Position numbers and translations under genes: made by a program. Below the pieces are notes generated by a model. The model saw only the letters and a program-made list of their open reading frames with translations, was not told the origin of the DNA and ran no database searches. Source: Campylobacter concisus (lineage in GTDB: Bacteria > Campylobacterota > Campylobacteria > Campylobacterales > Campylobacteraceae). From it: a stretch of 64,000 nt of DNA. The stretch is from positions 1-64,000 of the forward strand of contig NZ_PIRQ01000002.1 of the NCBI RefSeq assembly GCF_003048535.1, given 5' to 3'. Numbering within the stretch: the first letter of the stretch is position 1; each line of letters starts with the position of its first letter. Below are positions 55,840-64,000 of the stretch, in pieces.

Positions 55840-57066
55840 ATGATAACGGCACTTCGTGGCATGAAAGATATGCTTCCAGCTCGCGCTAAACTTTACGCGC
55901 GGATAATCAAAACCTGCGAGGAAGTCGCAAAAAACTACGGATATGAGCAAATTTTGACCCCACACCTAGAGGAGACAGCACTTTTTAAAAGAAGTGTCGG
56001 CGAGAGTAGCGACATCGTGGGCAAAGAGATGTATCAGTTTGAAGACAAAGGCGGCAACGACGTTTGCTTGCGTCCTGAGGGCACAGCTGGCGTGGTTAGA
56101 GCGTTTATCGAGGCAAAACTTGACAGAGCAAATGTAACGAAACGCTGCTTTTATCACGGCTCGATGTTTCGCTACGAGCGCCCACAAAAAGGTCGTTTAA
56201 GAGAGTTTCACCAGTTTGGCTGTGAGTGCTTTGGCGAAGGCAGCGTCTATGAGGACGCGAGCATTATCTTGATGGTGAGTGAAATTTTTAATAGGCTAAA
56301 TATAAAAACAACCCTAAAAATAAACTCGCTTGGCGACGAGAGCTCGATGAAGTCTTACAAAGAAAAGCTCGTTAAATTTTTAGATGAAAACGACGACAGA
56401 ATTTGCGAGGACTGTAAAAGACGCAAGCTTTTAAATCCTATCCGCGTGCTTGACTGCAAGGTTGAGAGTTGCCAAGAAATTTATAAAAATGCCCCAGTTA
56501 TCACTGATAGCCTAAGCGATGAGGCACAGGCTGACTTTGAAAAACTGCAAGAAATTTTAACGGCAAATGGCGTTAAATTTGAGATAGACACTAAGCTTGT
56601 TCGTGGGCTAGACTACTACTGCAAGACGGCGTTTGAGTTTATTAGCAATGAGATCGGCTCACAAAGTGCAGTAGCAGGTGGTGGCAGATACGACAGGCTC
56701 GTAGAGTACCTTGGCGGTAGAGCAAGTTATGGCGTTGGCTTTGCGATGGGTGTTGAGAGGATAATGGAAATTTTAGGTGAAGCTGAGGATGAGCGAGACG
56801 GAGTTTATCTTTGCGCGCTTGATGCGGCGAATGTTGATTTTATCTATAATCTTGGCTCAAAACTTCGCAAAAAATATCCGGTTGAAATTTCTTATGAAGC
56901 TAAAAAGCTTCAAAAACATCTGCAAAATGCCGACAATAAAAATGCAAAAATTTTCCTTTGCGTGGGCGAAAACGAGATGAAAGAGAATAAAATTTGGTAT
57001 AAAAATTTAGAAACCAAAGATGAAAAAACGATACATTTAGATGATCTTGAAAAGGAGCTGGGATGA
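55840..57066 (+). CDS. hisS: Histidyl-tRNA synthetase
   Basis: Class II synthetase charging tRNA-His, 408 residues. Motif 1 and 2 regions include YGYEQILTPHLEETALF, RPEGTAGVVRAFIE and FRYERPQKGRLREFHQFGCE. The His-specific motifs LVRGLDYYCKTAFEF and GGGRYDRLVEYLGG follow, and a short anticodon-binding domain ends the protein. AAAAGGAT precedes the ATG. It overlaps speA by four bases. Confidence 0.97.
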   Translation: MITALRGMKDMLPARAKLYARIIKTCEEVAKNYGYEQILTPHLEETALFKRSVGESSDIVGKEMYQFEDKGGNDVCLRPEGTAGVVRAFIEAKLDRANVTKRCFYHGSMFRYERPQKGRLREFHQFGCECFGEGSVYEDASIILMVSEIFNRLNIKTTLKINSLGDESSMKSYKEKLVKFLDENDDRICEDCKRRKLLNPIRVLDCKVESCQEIYKNAPVITDSLSDEAQADFEKLQEILTANGVKFEIDTKLVRGLDYYCKTAFEFISNEIGSQSAVAGGGRYDRLVEYLGGRASYGVGFAMGVERIMEILGEAEDERDGVYLCALDAANVDFIYNLGSKLRKKYPVEISYEAKKLQKHLQNADNKNAKIFLCVGENEMKENKIWYKNLETKDEKTIHLDDLEKELG

Positions 57067-58898
57067 ATGATTTTGGACTTAGCATTTGGGGTAATTCAAA
57101 TTTTGTTATAGAAGATGGCAAAGTCTGTATAAATGCAGCCAGCAAACCAGCGATTATCGACATCGTAAAAGAGATAAGAGACGACGGATATAGAGGGCCA
57201 CTACTGCTTCGCTTTCCGCACCTTATCCAAAAGCAGATCGAGCAGATCCACGCAAGCTTTGCAAAGGCAAAGAAAGAATTTGCCTACAAAGGCAGCTTTA
57301 ATGCCGTATTTCCACTTAAAGTCAATCAATATCCTGGCTTTGTAAAAAATTTAGTTCGCCTTGGCAAACCTTATAACTACGGTCTTGAAGCTGGTAGTAA
57401 GGCTGAGCTACTTTTAACTATGGCTTACAATAACGAAAAAGCTCCAATAACCGTAAATGGCTTTAAAGATAAAGAGATGATAAATATCGGCTTTATCGCC
57501 GCTGAGATGGGACACAACATCACGCTAACGATCGAGGGTCTAAACGAGCTTGAAGCGATAATTGCCATTGCAAAAGAGCGCTTTAAACCAAAACCAAAGA
57601 TCGGACTTAGGGTAAGACTGCACTCGACAGGATCGGGGCTCTGGGCAAAAAGTGGTGGTATACACTCTAAATTTGGCCTAACATCAACCGAGCTGATAGA
57701 AGCTGTAAAGATGCTAAAAAAGGCAAATTTACTTGAAAACTTCACAATGATACACTTTCACATCGGCTCTCAAATAAGCGAGATCCATCCGCTCAAAAAG
57801 GCACTCATTGAAGCTGGCAACATCTACGCTGAGCTTAGAAAAATGGGTGCCTCAAATTTAAAAGCTATAAATTTAGGTGGTGGTCTTGCGATAGAATACT
57901 CGCAGTTTAAAGAAGAAAGCAGCAGAAACTACACACTAAACGAATATGCAAACGACGTTGTTTATATGCTTAAAACTATAAGCGAGCAAAAAAAGGAGAT
58001 CGAGCCAGATATTTTCATAGAGTCAGGTCGCTACATCGCCGCTTCTCACGCACTTTTGGTCGCTCCTGTACTTGAGCTATTTTCTCAAGAATACACCGAA
58101 GAGAAGCTAAATTTAAAGAAAAATAATCCAAATTTGATAACCGAGCTAGTCGATCTTTATAAATCAATCAAACCTTCAAACGCCCTAGAGTACCTACACG
58201 ACGCCATCCATCACACAGAGAGTGTTTTAACGCTTTTTGATCTAGGCTATGTTGATCTTCAAGATAGATCAAACGCAGAGGTACTTTTAAGGCTCATCAG
58301 CAAAAAAGCTGTCGTGATGCTTGGCAACAAGAGCAACTCAAGCGATCTAACTAAAATTCAAAAAGAGGTTCAAGAGAGATACCTGTTAAATTTCTCGATC
58401 TTTCAAAGCCTGCCAGACTTTTGGGGACTAAAGCAAAATTTCCCTATCATGCCGCTTGACAGGCTAGATGAGCGCCCTACTTTGCCAGCTTCGATCTGGG
58501 ATATCACTTGCGATAGCGACGGCGAGATCAGCTATGACGACGAGAAAAACCCACTGCTTTTACACGACGTGGATGTGGAGAAGGAGGACTATTTCTTGGG
58601 ATTTTTCCTAGTTGGCGCATACCAAGAGGTGATCGGCATGAAGCACAATCTCTTTACTCACCCGACAGAAGCTACGATAGAACTTACAAGTGATGGCTAC
58701 AAGGTCACAAATTTACTAGAGAGCCAGTCGATCCTTGATATCATGGAGGATATGGACTACGATATCTACGAGATCCAAGACACTCTAAATGAGCGCTTAG
58801 AGAAATCAACTCTGATAAACGAAACGCAAAAGAAGCAAATTTTGGGCGAACTTTATCTATTTTTAAATGATAATAGCTACTTAAAGACAATCAACTAA
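57063..58898 (+). CDS. speA: Biosynthetic arginine decarboxylase
   Basis: PLP enzyme converting arginine to agmatine, the entry to polyamines, 611 residues. The PLP-binding Lys is in FPLKVNQYP, the glycine motif is INLGGGLAIEY, the HIGSQ motif is in MIHFHIGSQISEIHP, and ITCDSDGEI supplies the C-terminal active-site Cys. Length matches SpeA rather than the degradative form. It is coupled to hisS by an ATGA overlap. Confidence 0.94.
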   Translation: MNDFGLSIWGNSNFVIEDGKVCINAASKPAIIDIVKEIRDDGYRGPLLLRFPHLIQKQIEQIHASFAKAKKEFAYKGSFNAVFPLKVNQYPGFVKNLVRLGKPYNYGLEAGSKAELLLTMAYNNEKAPITVNGFKDKEMINIGFIAAEMGHNITLTIEGLNELEAIIAIAKERFKPKPKIGLRVRLHSTGSGLWAKSGGIHSKFGLTSTELIEAVKMLKKANLLENFTMIHFHIGSQISEIHPLKKALIEAGNIYAELRKMGASNLKAINLGGGLAIEYSQFKEESSRNYTLNEYANDVVYMLKTISEQKKEIEPDIFIESGRYIAASHALLVAPVLELFSQEYTEEKLNLKKNNPNLITELVDLYKSIKPSNALEYLHDAIHHTESVLTLFDLGYVDLQDRSNAEVLLRLISKKAVVMLGNKSNSSDLTKIQKEVQERYLLNFSIFQSLPDFWGLKQNFPIMPLDRLDERPTLPASIWDITCDSDGEISYDDEKNPLLLHDVDVEKEDYFLGFFLVGAYQEVIGMKHNLFTHPTEATIELTSDGYKVTNLLESQSILDIMEDMDYDIYEIQDTLNERLEKSTLINETQKKQILGELYLFLNDNSYLKTIN

Positions 58899-58909
58899 AA
58901 AGGACAAAA

Positions 58910-60088
58910 ATGCAACTAGCAAACAGAATGCAAACATTAAGCGAGTCAATCACAATCGCGATCAGCACAAAAGCCAAAGAGATGAAGGCTGCTGGCATCG
59001 ACGTGATCTCGCTTTCAGCTGGTGAGCCTGACTTTATGACTCCAAAAAAGATAAGAGAAACTGTAAAAAACGCACTTGATAACGATAGCAAAAGCGGCAA
59101 ATACACGCCAGTGCCGGGTCTGCCTGAGGTTATAGACGCCATTAGAGCAAAGCTAAAAAGAGATAATGGGCTTAACTATAAAGCAAATCAAATCGTCACA
59201 AATATCGGCGCAAAGCACTCACTTTTTAATGTATTTCAAGCGCTTATCAACCCAGGCGACGAGGTAATCATTCCCTCTCCATACTGGGTGAGCTACCCTG
59301 AGATCGTTAAATTTTGCGGTGGTGTGCCTGTATTTATCGAGGCGGACGAGAGTACAAATTTTAAAATCACAGCCGAGCAGCTAAAAAAAGCGATCACACC
59401 AAAAACCAAAGTCTTTTCGCTAAATCACCCGACAAATCCAACTGGAGCTGTATATACAAAAGAGGAGATCGCGGCATTTGGCGAGGTTTTAAAGGGCACT
59501 GACATCATCATCACAAGCGATGAAATTTATGAAAAAGTGATCTACGGCAAGAAATTTCACGCAGTAGCCTCAGTAAGCGAGGATCTTTTTAAAAGAACGG
59601 TCACGATAAATGGACTAAGCAAGTGTGGCGCGATGCCTGGCTGGAGATTTGGCTATATCGCAAGCTCGATGGATTGGCTAATAGCTGGAATCAAAAAGCT
59701 TCAAAGCCAAAGCACAAGCAACATCAGCTCAATCGTGCAAATAGGTGCCATACCATCACTTCTAGGTGAAACTGACGAAGATATCGAAAACATGAGAAAA
59801 GAGTACGAGAAAAGACGTGATGTGGCTGTAAAAATGATAAACGAGATTCCGGGATTAAGCGTTGTAACACCTGATGGCGCATTTTATCTATTTGTAAAAT
59901 GCAAAGATGTAGATAGCGACTCGCTTAGATTTTGTAAAAAGATGCTTGAAGAAGCGAACGTAGCCACTGTGCCAGGTGTGGGCTTTGGCATGGAGGGATA
60001 CTTTAGAATTTCTTTTGCGACAGACATCGAGAGCATAAAAAAAGCGATCGAGAGGATCGCAAATTTTGTAAAAAGCTACAAAATTTAA
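58910..60088 (+). CDS. aspC: Class I aspartate aminotransferase
   Basis: PLP aminotransferase of subgroup I-gamma, 392 residues, probably moving amino groups between aspartate and 2-oxoglutarate or prephenate. ISLSAGEPDFMTPKKI, NHPTNPTGAVY, the PLP-Lys at 238 in NGLSKCGAMPGWRFGY, and the C-terminal ISFATDIESIKKAIERI are diagnostic. AAAGGAC precedes the ATG. It overlaps thiS by one base (TAATG), so the thiamine genes are probably read from the same transcript. Confidence 0.9.
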   Translation: MQLANRMQTLSESITIAISTKAKEMKAAGIDVISLSAGEPDFMTPKKIRETVKNALDNDSKSGKYTPVPGLPEVIDAIRAKLKRDNGLNYKANQIVTNIGAKHSLFNVFQALINPGDEVIIPSPYWVSYPEIVKFCGGVPVFIEADESTNFKITAEQLKKAITPKTKVFSLNHPTNPTGAVYTKEEIAAFGEVLKGTDIIITSDEIYEKVIYGKKFHAVASVSEDLFKRTVTINGLSKCGAMPGWRFGYIASSMDWLIAGIKKLQSQSTSNISSIVQIGAIPSLLGETDEDIENMRKEYEKRRDVAVKMINEIPGLSVVTPDGAFYLFVKCKDVDSDSLRFCKKMLEEANVATVPGVGFGMEGYFRISFATDIESIKKAIERIANFVKSYKI

Positions 60089-60291
60089 TGATCAAATTTA
60101 TAGTAAATGGCAAAATTTTCGAGCTTGAAAACGATATAAATGTTTATGATTTTTTAGCTCAAAATGGTTATGAGCTTAAATTTATAGCCCTTGAGCGAGA
60201 CGGAGAAATTTTGCCAAAAAAGCTTTGGCGTGAGTGCTTTATGAGCGAGGCCAAAGCCTATGAGATCGTCACTTTAGTTGGCGGTGGATGA
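60088..60291 (+). CDS. thiS: Sulfur carrier protein ThiS
   Basis: Ubiquitin-fold sulfur carrier of 67 residues for thiazole synthesis. It ends in the essential GG tail (VTLVGGG), here with three glycines, which ThiF adenylates and converts to thiocarboxylate. The N terminus FIVNGKIFELENDINVYDFL fits the fold. It begins the thiSFGH-E run and is followed by thiF after seven bases with AGGAG. Confidence 0.92.
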   Translation: MIKFIVNGKIFELENDINVYDFLAQNGYELKFIALERDGEILPKKLWRECFMSEAKAYEIVTLVGGG

Positions 60292-60298
60292 GGAGAAA

Positions 60299-61150
60299 AT
60301 GATAGAGATTGTATTAAACGGCGCAAAATTTAAGGTGCCAGTAAAAAGCCTTAGCGAGCTAAAAGAGCTTGCACTTGGTGATAAAGAGAGTGAAATTTAT
60401 AAATTTTTAGAGAAATTTAACGCGACAAAGCCAGATATTTTTATCGTTGATGGCTTTGCTATAAAAGAAGATAGCAAGCTAAAAGATGGCTCAAATGTCG
60501 TATTTATAAGGCGTGGCGTGATGCCTGAGCGTGAAGTTTTACGCGCGATGATCGCCTCACGAAACAGCCCTGAGTTAAATTTGGCCCTAAGTAAAGCGGT
60601 GATCGGCGTGGCTGGACTTGGCGGTCTTGGTTCAAATATCGCGCTAAGCCTAGCTAGAGTTGGCGTAAAAAAGCTAGTGCTTGCCGACTTTGACGTCGTT
60701 GAGCCAAGCAATCTAAACCGCCAGCAGTATTTCGTCCGCCACATCGGCTTAAAAAAGACACAGGCGCTTAAAGAGCTGATAAATGACGTCAATCCCTTTG
60801 TCGAGGTCGAGACTCACGATATATTTTTGGACGAAAAAAACGTGGCTAGCGTATTTGGCGAGTGCGAAATTTTATGCGAAGCCTTTGACAACGTTGCTGG
60901 CAAGGCGATGATACTAAATGAAGCTGGTGCTAGCCTAAAAGATAAAAAGATCATCGGTGCCTCTGGCATGGCAGGATACTTTAGCTCAAATCTCATAAAA
61001 ACCATAAAATTTGCCAAAAATGTCTATCTTTGCGGCGACCTCACAAACGAGGCAAAGATCGGTCAAGGGCTAATGGCGCCGCGCGTCGCAGTCTGCGCAA
61101 ACCACGAGGCAAATTTAGCCATTAGACTGCTTATGGGCTTGGAGGCGTAA
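60299..61150 (+). CDS. thiF: ThiS adenylyltransferase ThiF with N-terminal ubiquitin-like domain
   Basis: E1-like enzyme of 283 residues from ATG at 60299 (AGGAGA before it). The first 75 residues look like a second ThiS-type beta-grasp domain (IEIVLNGAKFKVPVKSLSEL to DGSNVVFIRRG) without a GG tail. The adenylation domain has GVAGLGGLGSNIALSLARVG, DFDVVEPSNLNRQQYF and a late DNVAGKAM. The CxxC zinc pairs of E. coli ThiF are absent, as in the ThiF family 2 group. thiG follows directly. Confidence 0.9.
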   Translation: MIEIVLNGAKFKVPVKSLSELKELALGDKESEIYKFLEKFNATKPDIFIVDGFAIKEDSKLKDGSNVVFIRRGVMPEREVLRAMIASRNSPELNLALSKAVIGVAGLGGLGSNIALSLARVGVKKLVLADFDVVEPSNLNRQQYFVRHIGLKKTQALKELINDVNPFVEVETHDIFLDEKNVASVFGECEILCEAFDNVAGKAMILNEAGASLKDKKIIGASGMAGYFSSNLIKTIKFAKNVYLCGDLTNEAKIGQGLMAPRVAVCANHEANLAIRLLMGLEA

Positions 61151-61915
61151 GTGCAAAATGATAGTTTGATCCTTGGCGGCAAGGAGTTTCAAAGCCGCTT
61201 TATCCTTGGCTCTGGCAAGTACTCGCACGAACTCATCGACTCAGCCATAAACGAGGCTGGAGCGCAGATCCTAACCCTTGCTCTTAGGCGCATAAACGAG
61301 AGCAAAGAGCGAAATATACTTGACTTTATCCCAAAAGGCGTGGCGCTTTTGCCAAACACAAGTGGTGCTAGAAACGCCAAAGAGGCCGTTCGTATCGCCC
61401 AGCTCGCACGTGAGCTTGGATGCGGGGAGCTTGTTAAGATAGAGATTATAACTGACTCTAAATTTCTCTTTCCAGACAACGCTGAAACCATAAAAGCGTG
61501 CGAAGCCTTGGCAAATGACGGCTTTGTGCCAATGCCATACATGTTTCCTGATCTAAATGCCGCAAGAGCGATGCTAAGCGCAGGGGCAAGCTGTATAATG
61601 CCTCTAGCTGCGCCCATTGGCTCAAACCAAGGGCTAGTTTTTAAAGATATCATTGAAATTTTGATAAACGAGCTTGATACGCAAATCATCGTAGATGCTG
61701 GCATCGGCAGGCCTTCACAAGCGTGCGAAGCAATGGAGATGGGAGCGGCTGCGATCATGGCAAACACAGCCATCGCCTCATCTAAAAATATCCCACTCAT
61801 GGCAAGAGCCTTTAAAGAGGCGATCATCGCTGGTCGCAACGCCTATCTAGCAGGGCTTGGCGCAAAGAGCAAAAGCGCAAATGCCTCATCTCCGCTCACT
61901 GGATTTTTAGACTGA
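61151..61915 (+). CDS. thiG: Thiazole synthase ThiG
   Basis: Forms the thiazole phosphate ring from DXP, dehydroglycine and ThiS thiocarboxylate, 254 residues. [17 protein letters not shown], the catalytic Lys in [14 protein letters not shown], the PIGSNQGL motif and [19 protein letters not shown] are diagnostic. It starts with GTG at 61151, directly after the thiF stop, and overlaps thiH by one base (TGATG). The opposite strand carries a long open frame that is a shadow. Confidence 0.96.
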   Translation: MQNDSLILGGKEFQSRFILGSGKYSHELIDSAINEAGAQILTLALRRINESKERNILDFIPKGVALLPNTSGARNAKEAVRIAQLARELGCGELVKIEIITDSKFLFPDNAETIKACEALANDGFVPMPYMFPDLNAARAMLSAGASCIMPLAAPIGSNQGLVFKDIIEILINELDTQIIVDAGIGRPSQACEAMEMGAAAIMANTAIASSKNIPLMARAFKEAIIAGRNAYLAGLGAKSKSANASSPLTGFLD

Positions 61916-63069
61916 TGAAATTTACAAGAACCGACCACATGCAGCTGCTGCCACACATGCAGGACGTTGGTAGCGACATTATGGATGAGATTTTAAAAGA
62001 GCGCGCTAGCTACAAGCCTGAAATTTACAGCGAAGCAGACGTAAAAGCAGCTCTTAATGCAAAGCACTGCTCGCTTGAAAATTTAAAAGCCCTACTCTCG
62101 CCTGCTGCAGCGCCATTTTTAGAGCCAATAGCCAAACTCGCTCAAGCAAAAACAAGGGCAAATTTTGGCTCAAACATCACTCTTTTTACCCCGCTTTACA
62201 TAGCAAACTACTGCGATAATCTCTGCGTTTATTGCGGTTTTAACGCTAAAAATAATATAAAAAGGGCAAAGCTAAGCGACGAGGAGATCACAAGAGAGCT
62301 AAAAGAAATTTCAAAGAGCGGCTTAGAAGAAATTTTAATTCTAACTGGCGAGAGCGAGACCAACTCAAGTGTCGCTTACATCGCAAATGCCTGCGCTTTG
62401 GCAAAGAAATTTTTTAAAGTCGTTGGGGTTGAAATTTACCCGCTAAACTCTGAGGGCTACGCCCTACTTCACAAAAGCGGCGCAGACTACGTGACCGTCT
62501 TTCAAGAGACCTACAATCCCACAAAATACGAAAAAATCCACCTTGGTGGCAATAAAAGAATTTTCCCATACCGCTTAAATGCGCAAGAGCGAGCGCTTCT
62601 TGGGGGTATGAGAGGGGTTGGCTTTGCCGCACTTCTTGGCATAGATGACTTTAGGCTTGACGCCTTTGCTACGGCACTTCACGCAAGCTTAGTTCAAAAA
62701 AAGTATCCGCACGCTGAGATCGCATTTTCATGCCCAAGACTTCGCCCTATCATAAACAACGACCGCATCAACCCGCGTGACGTGGGTGAGCGCGAGCTTT
62801 TACAAGTGATCTGTGCTTATAGAATTTTCATGCCAACAGCTAGCATAACGATCTCAACCAGAGAAAAGGCAAAATTTCGTGACAACGCCGTAAAGATCGC
62901 CGCAAATAAGATAAGCGCTGGCGTAAAAGTAAGCATCGGCGCTCACGGCGAAGAGAAAAAGGGCGACGAGCAGTTTGAGATAAGTGATAGCAGAAGCGTG
63001 GATGAGATCAAGGCTATGATAAAAGCAAACGGCCTAGAGCCATTAATGAGCGAGTATGTCTATGTTTAA
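61915..63069 (+). CDS. thiH: Radical SAM tyrosine lyase ThiH
   Basis: Cleaves tyrosine to dehydroglycine for ThiG, 384 residues. The radical SAM cluster motif CX3CX2C is at 100, 104 and 107 (CDNLCVYC). VYCGFNAKN, LTGESET and the YPLNSEGYALLHKSGADYV region fit ThiH. Presence of ThiH rather than ThiO fits a microaerobic or anaerobic lifestyle. It overlaps thiE by 14 bases. Confidence 0.95.
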   Translation: MKFTRTDHMQLLPHMQDVGSDIMDEILKERASYKPEIYSEADVKAALNAKHCSLENLKALLSPAAAPFLEPIAKLAQAKTRANFGSNITLFTPLYIANYCDNLCVYCGFNAKNNIKRAKLSDEEITRELKEISKSGLEEILILTGESETNSSVAYIANACALAKKFFKVVGVEIYPLNSEGYALLHKSGADYVTVFQETYNPTKYEKIHLGGNKRIFPYRLNAQERALLGGMRGVGFAALLGIDDFRLDAFATALHASLVQKKYPHAEIAFSCPRLRPIINNDRINPRDVGERELLQVICAYRIFMPTASITISTREKAKFRDNAVKIAANKISAGVKVSIGAHGEEKKGDEQFEISDSRSVDEIKAMIKANGLEPLMSEYVYV

Positions 63070-63670
63070 AATTCTCTGCGTGGCCGACTTTGACAGCTAT
63101 AAGAGCGATGACTTTTTAAAGAGAATTCAACTACTTTGCAAGGCTGGTGTGGATGAAATTTTGCTTCGTGCAAAGGGGCTAAGCGAGGCTGATTTTTATA
63201 ATCTTGCTAGGGTTGTGGCTCAAATTTGTGAAAACTACCGCAAGAAATTTATCATTAATCAATTTTTTGACGTAGCTTGCAAGCTAAAGAGCGACTTTTG
63301 GCTCACTTCAGCGCAGCTTGACTTTTTTAAAAATCACGGCGTTTTTTTAGATGAATTTAGAAAAACAGCTAAAATTTACGCACCAGCTCACGACCTAGAA
63401 CAGGCTAAAATTTCAGCCTCTATCGCTGACGTGCTGGTCGCTTCTCATATATTTGCCACCTCTTGCAAGCCAAATTTAGAGCCAAAAGGGCTAAATTTTA
63501 TAAGTGAGCTAAAAAGCTTTGATAAAGAAATTTACGCACTTGGCGGACTGGGTATTAAAAACTACAAAGAAGCTATAAAAGTGGGCGCAAGTGGCATTTG
63601 TTTTATGAGCCTAGCAATGAATGGTGATATGGAGCTTATAAAAAAGATAACAGAGAGCAAAAACGGCTAA
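63056..63670 (+). CDS. ThiE/TenI-family thiamine phosphate synthase-like protein
   Basis: A 204-residue TIM-barrel protein (202 if ATG 63062 is used). DEILLRAKGLSEADFYNLARV, FIINQFFDVACKL and the C-terminal IYALGGLGIKNYKEAIKVGA match ThiE/TenI. The anion-binding G-rich loop is kept, but the canonical PxFxS/T (VGPIF) segment reads VASHIFATSCK, so it could be a TenI-like protein. Position at the end of the thi operon favours joining thiazole and pyrimidine or a supporting role. Confidence 0.78.
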   Translation: MSMFKILCVADFDSYKSDDFLKRIQLLCKAGVDEILLRAKGLSEADFYNLARVVAQICENYRKKFIINQFFDVACKLKSDFWLTSAQLDFFKNHGVFLDEFRKTAKIYAPAHDLEQAKISASIADVLVASHIFATSCKPNLEPKGLNFISELKSFDKEIYALGGLGIKNYKEAIKVGASGICFMSLAMNGDMELIKKITESKNG

Positions 63671-63706
63671 ATTTAGTATAAATTACATAAAATAATACGT
63701 AAAATT

Positions 63707-64000
63707 TTACTCATTTTTGCTAGCGATATATGTTTTTATATCAAATATAAGTAGCGTCACAAGCGATGGCAGCATATAGGAGTTTAGCAATAAAAGCAGC
63801 GACTTTGTCAAATTTGACTTTATTAAAGTCTCTATGTCAAGGCTGCTGTTGTGGTTAAAAAAATATAGCAAGGCAAACTCGCCAACAAGAACTATGCGAG
63901 AGATCTTTAGCAAGATGTCATTTCCCAGTCTTGCAAATTTATCATCGACCACAAGCGACAAAGTGATCCAGCCAAGCAGCCAAATTGAGCAGGCTAAAGC
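63707..64000 (-). CDS. Membrane protein, cut by the window edge
   Basis: The frame is open on the minus strand from the stop at 63707 to the end of the window, so the start lies beyond 64000. About 97 residues are visible. Hydrophobic helices appear at the edge (ACSIWLLGWITLSLV), in the middle (IVLVGEFALLYFF) and near the C terminus (LLLLLNSYMLPSLVTLLIF). An internal TTG at 63961 is not a likely start because the hydrophobic frame continues upstream. I do not recognise the family. Confidence 0.6.
   Translation of the reverse strand, partial: ALACSIWLLGWITLSLVVDDKFARLGNDILLKISRIVLVGEFALLYFFNHNSSLDIETLIKSNLTKSLLLLLNSYMLPSLVTLLIFDIKTYIASKNE

Noticed and set aside
61189-61839. Long open frame (216 codons) opposite thiG
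   Set aside because: thiG is certain, the opposite frame has no family features or ribosome site, and such shadows are common opposite Ala/Gly-rich genes.
1-64000. CRISPR arrays, insertion sequences, prophage or restriction-modification genes
   Set aside because: I looked for direct-repeat spacing, transposase or integrase motifs and phage modules and saw none.

Overview
The window is chromosomal DNA from a low-GC Campylobacterota bacterium, almost certainly a Campylobacter and most like the C. concisus group. The grounds are the A/T-rich third positions, the TAAAAT/TATAAT-type minus-10 boxes with poorly defined minus-35 boxes, a Cts-type DNA-uptake operon, an lptB-rpoN cluster, and the HslVU, L9, Era and ThiSFGH-E gene orders. 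It is nearly all intact core genome. No insertion sequence, prophage, CRISPR array or rRNA was seen. The only decayed stretch is the left edge (about 1-326).

Layout: 0.3-4.8 kb (-) is a MacA/MacB/TolC-type tripartite efflux operon, followed by a UvrD/Rep-like helicase. 6.9-14.2 kb (+) encodes a PBP1C-like peptidoglycan synthase and a giant thioester alpha-2-macroglobulin. The helicase and PBP1C diverge from a perfect inverted repeat holding both minus-10 boxes. 14.4-20.5 kb (+) holds valS, metN, metI and two tandem metQ-like genes, with an elaborate leader before the first metQ. 20.6-27.2 kb holds DedA, MurI, FtsW, MurG, tRNA-Arg and four poorly characterised genes. 27.2-29.8 kb (-) is S4 protein-tsaE-lptB-rpoN. 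29.9-32.8 kb (-) is a siderophore receptor plus trilactone-type esterase with a Fur-box-like site. 33-37.4 kb (+) is argG, rplI, hslV, hslU and era. 37.5-46.8 kb (+) is a nine-gene type II secretion-like/Cts transformation operon, followed closely by a PAS protein and a soluble chemoreceptor. 48.5-50.6 kb (-) carries SixA, a DUF455 ferritin-like protein and an NlpC/P60-like lipoprotein. 50.8-63.7 kb (+) is murA, moeA, tRNA-Gly, flgA, ubiX, coaD, tmk, hisS, speA, an aminotransferase and thiS-thiF-thiG-thiH-thiE. A membrane protein is cut by the right edge.

The strongest candidate for something undescribed is at 18652-18876, before the tandem metQ genes. A 19-codon ORF rich in Met and Cys (MCHMC core) is followed by hairpins that exclude one another, and a perfect 12-bp stem buries the metQ Shine-Dalgarno sequence. 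The geometry fits a translational attenuator that turns methionine-binding protein synthesis on when the leader ribosome stalls. The second most unusual locus is flgA (53.3-54.2 kb). Its reading frame runs straight out of tRNA-Gly, with no ATG, GTG or TTG before the predicted signal peptide.
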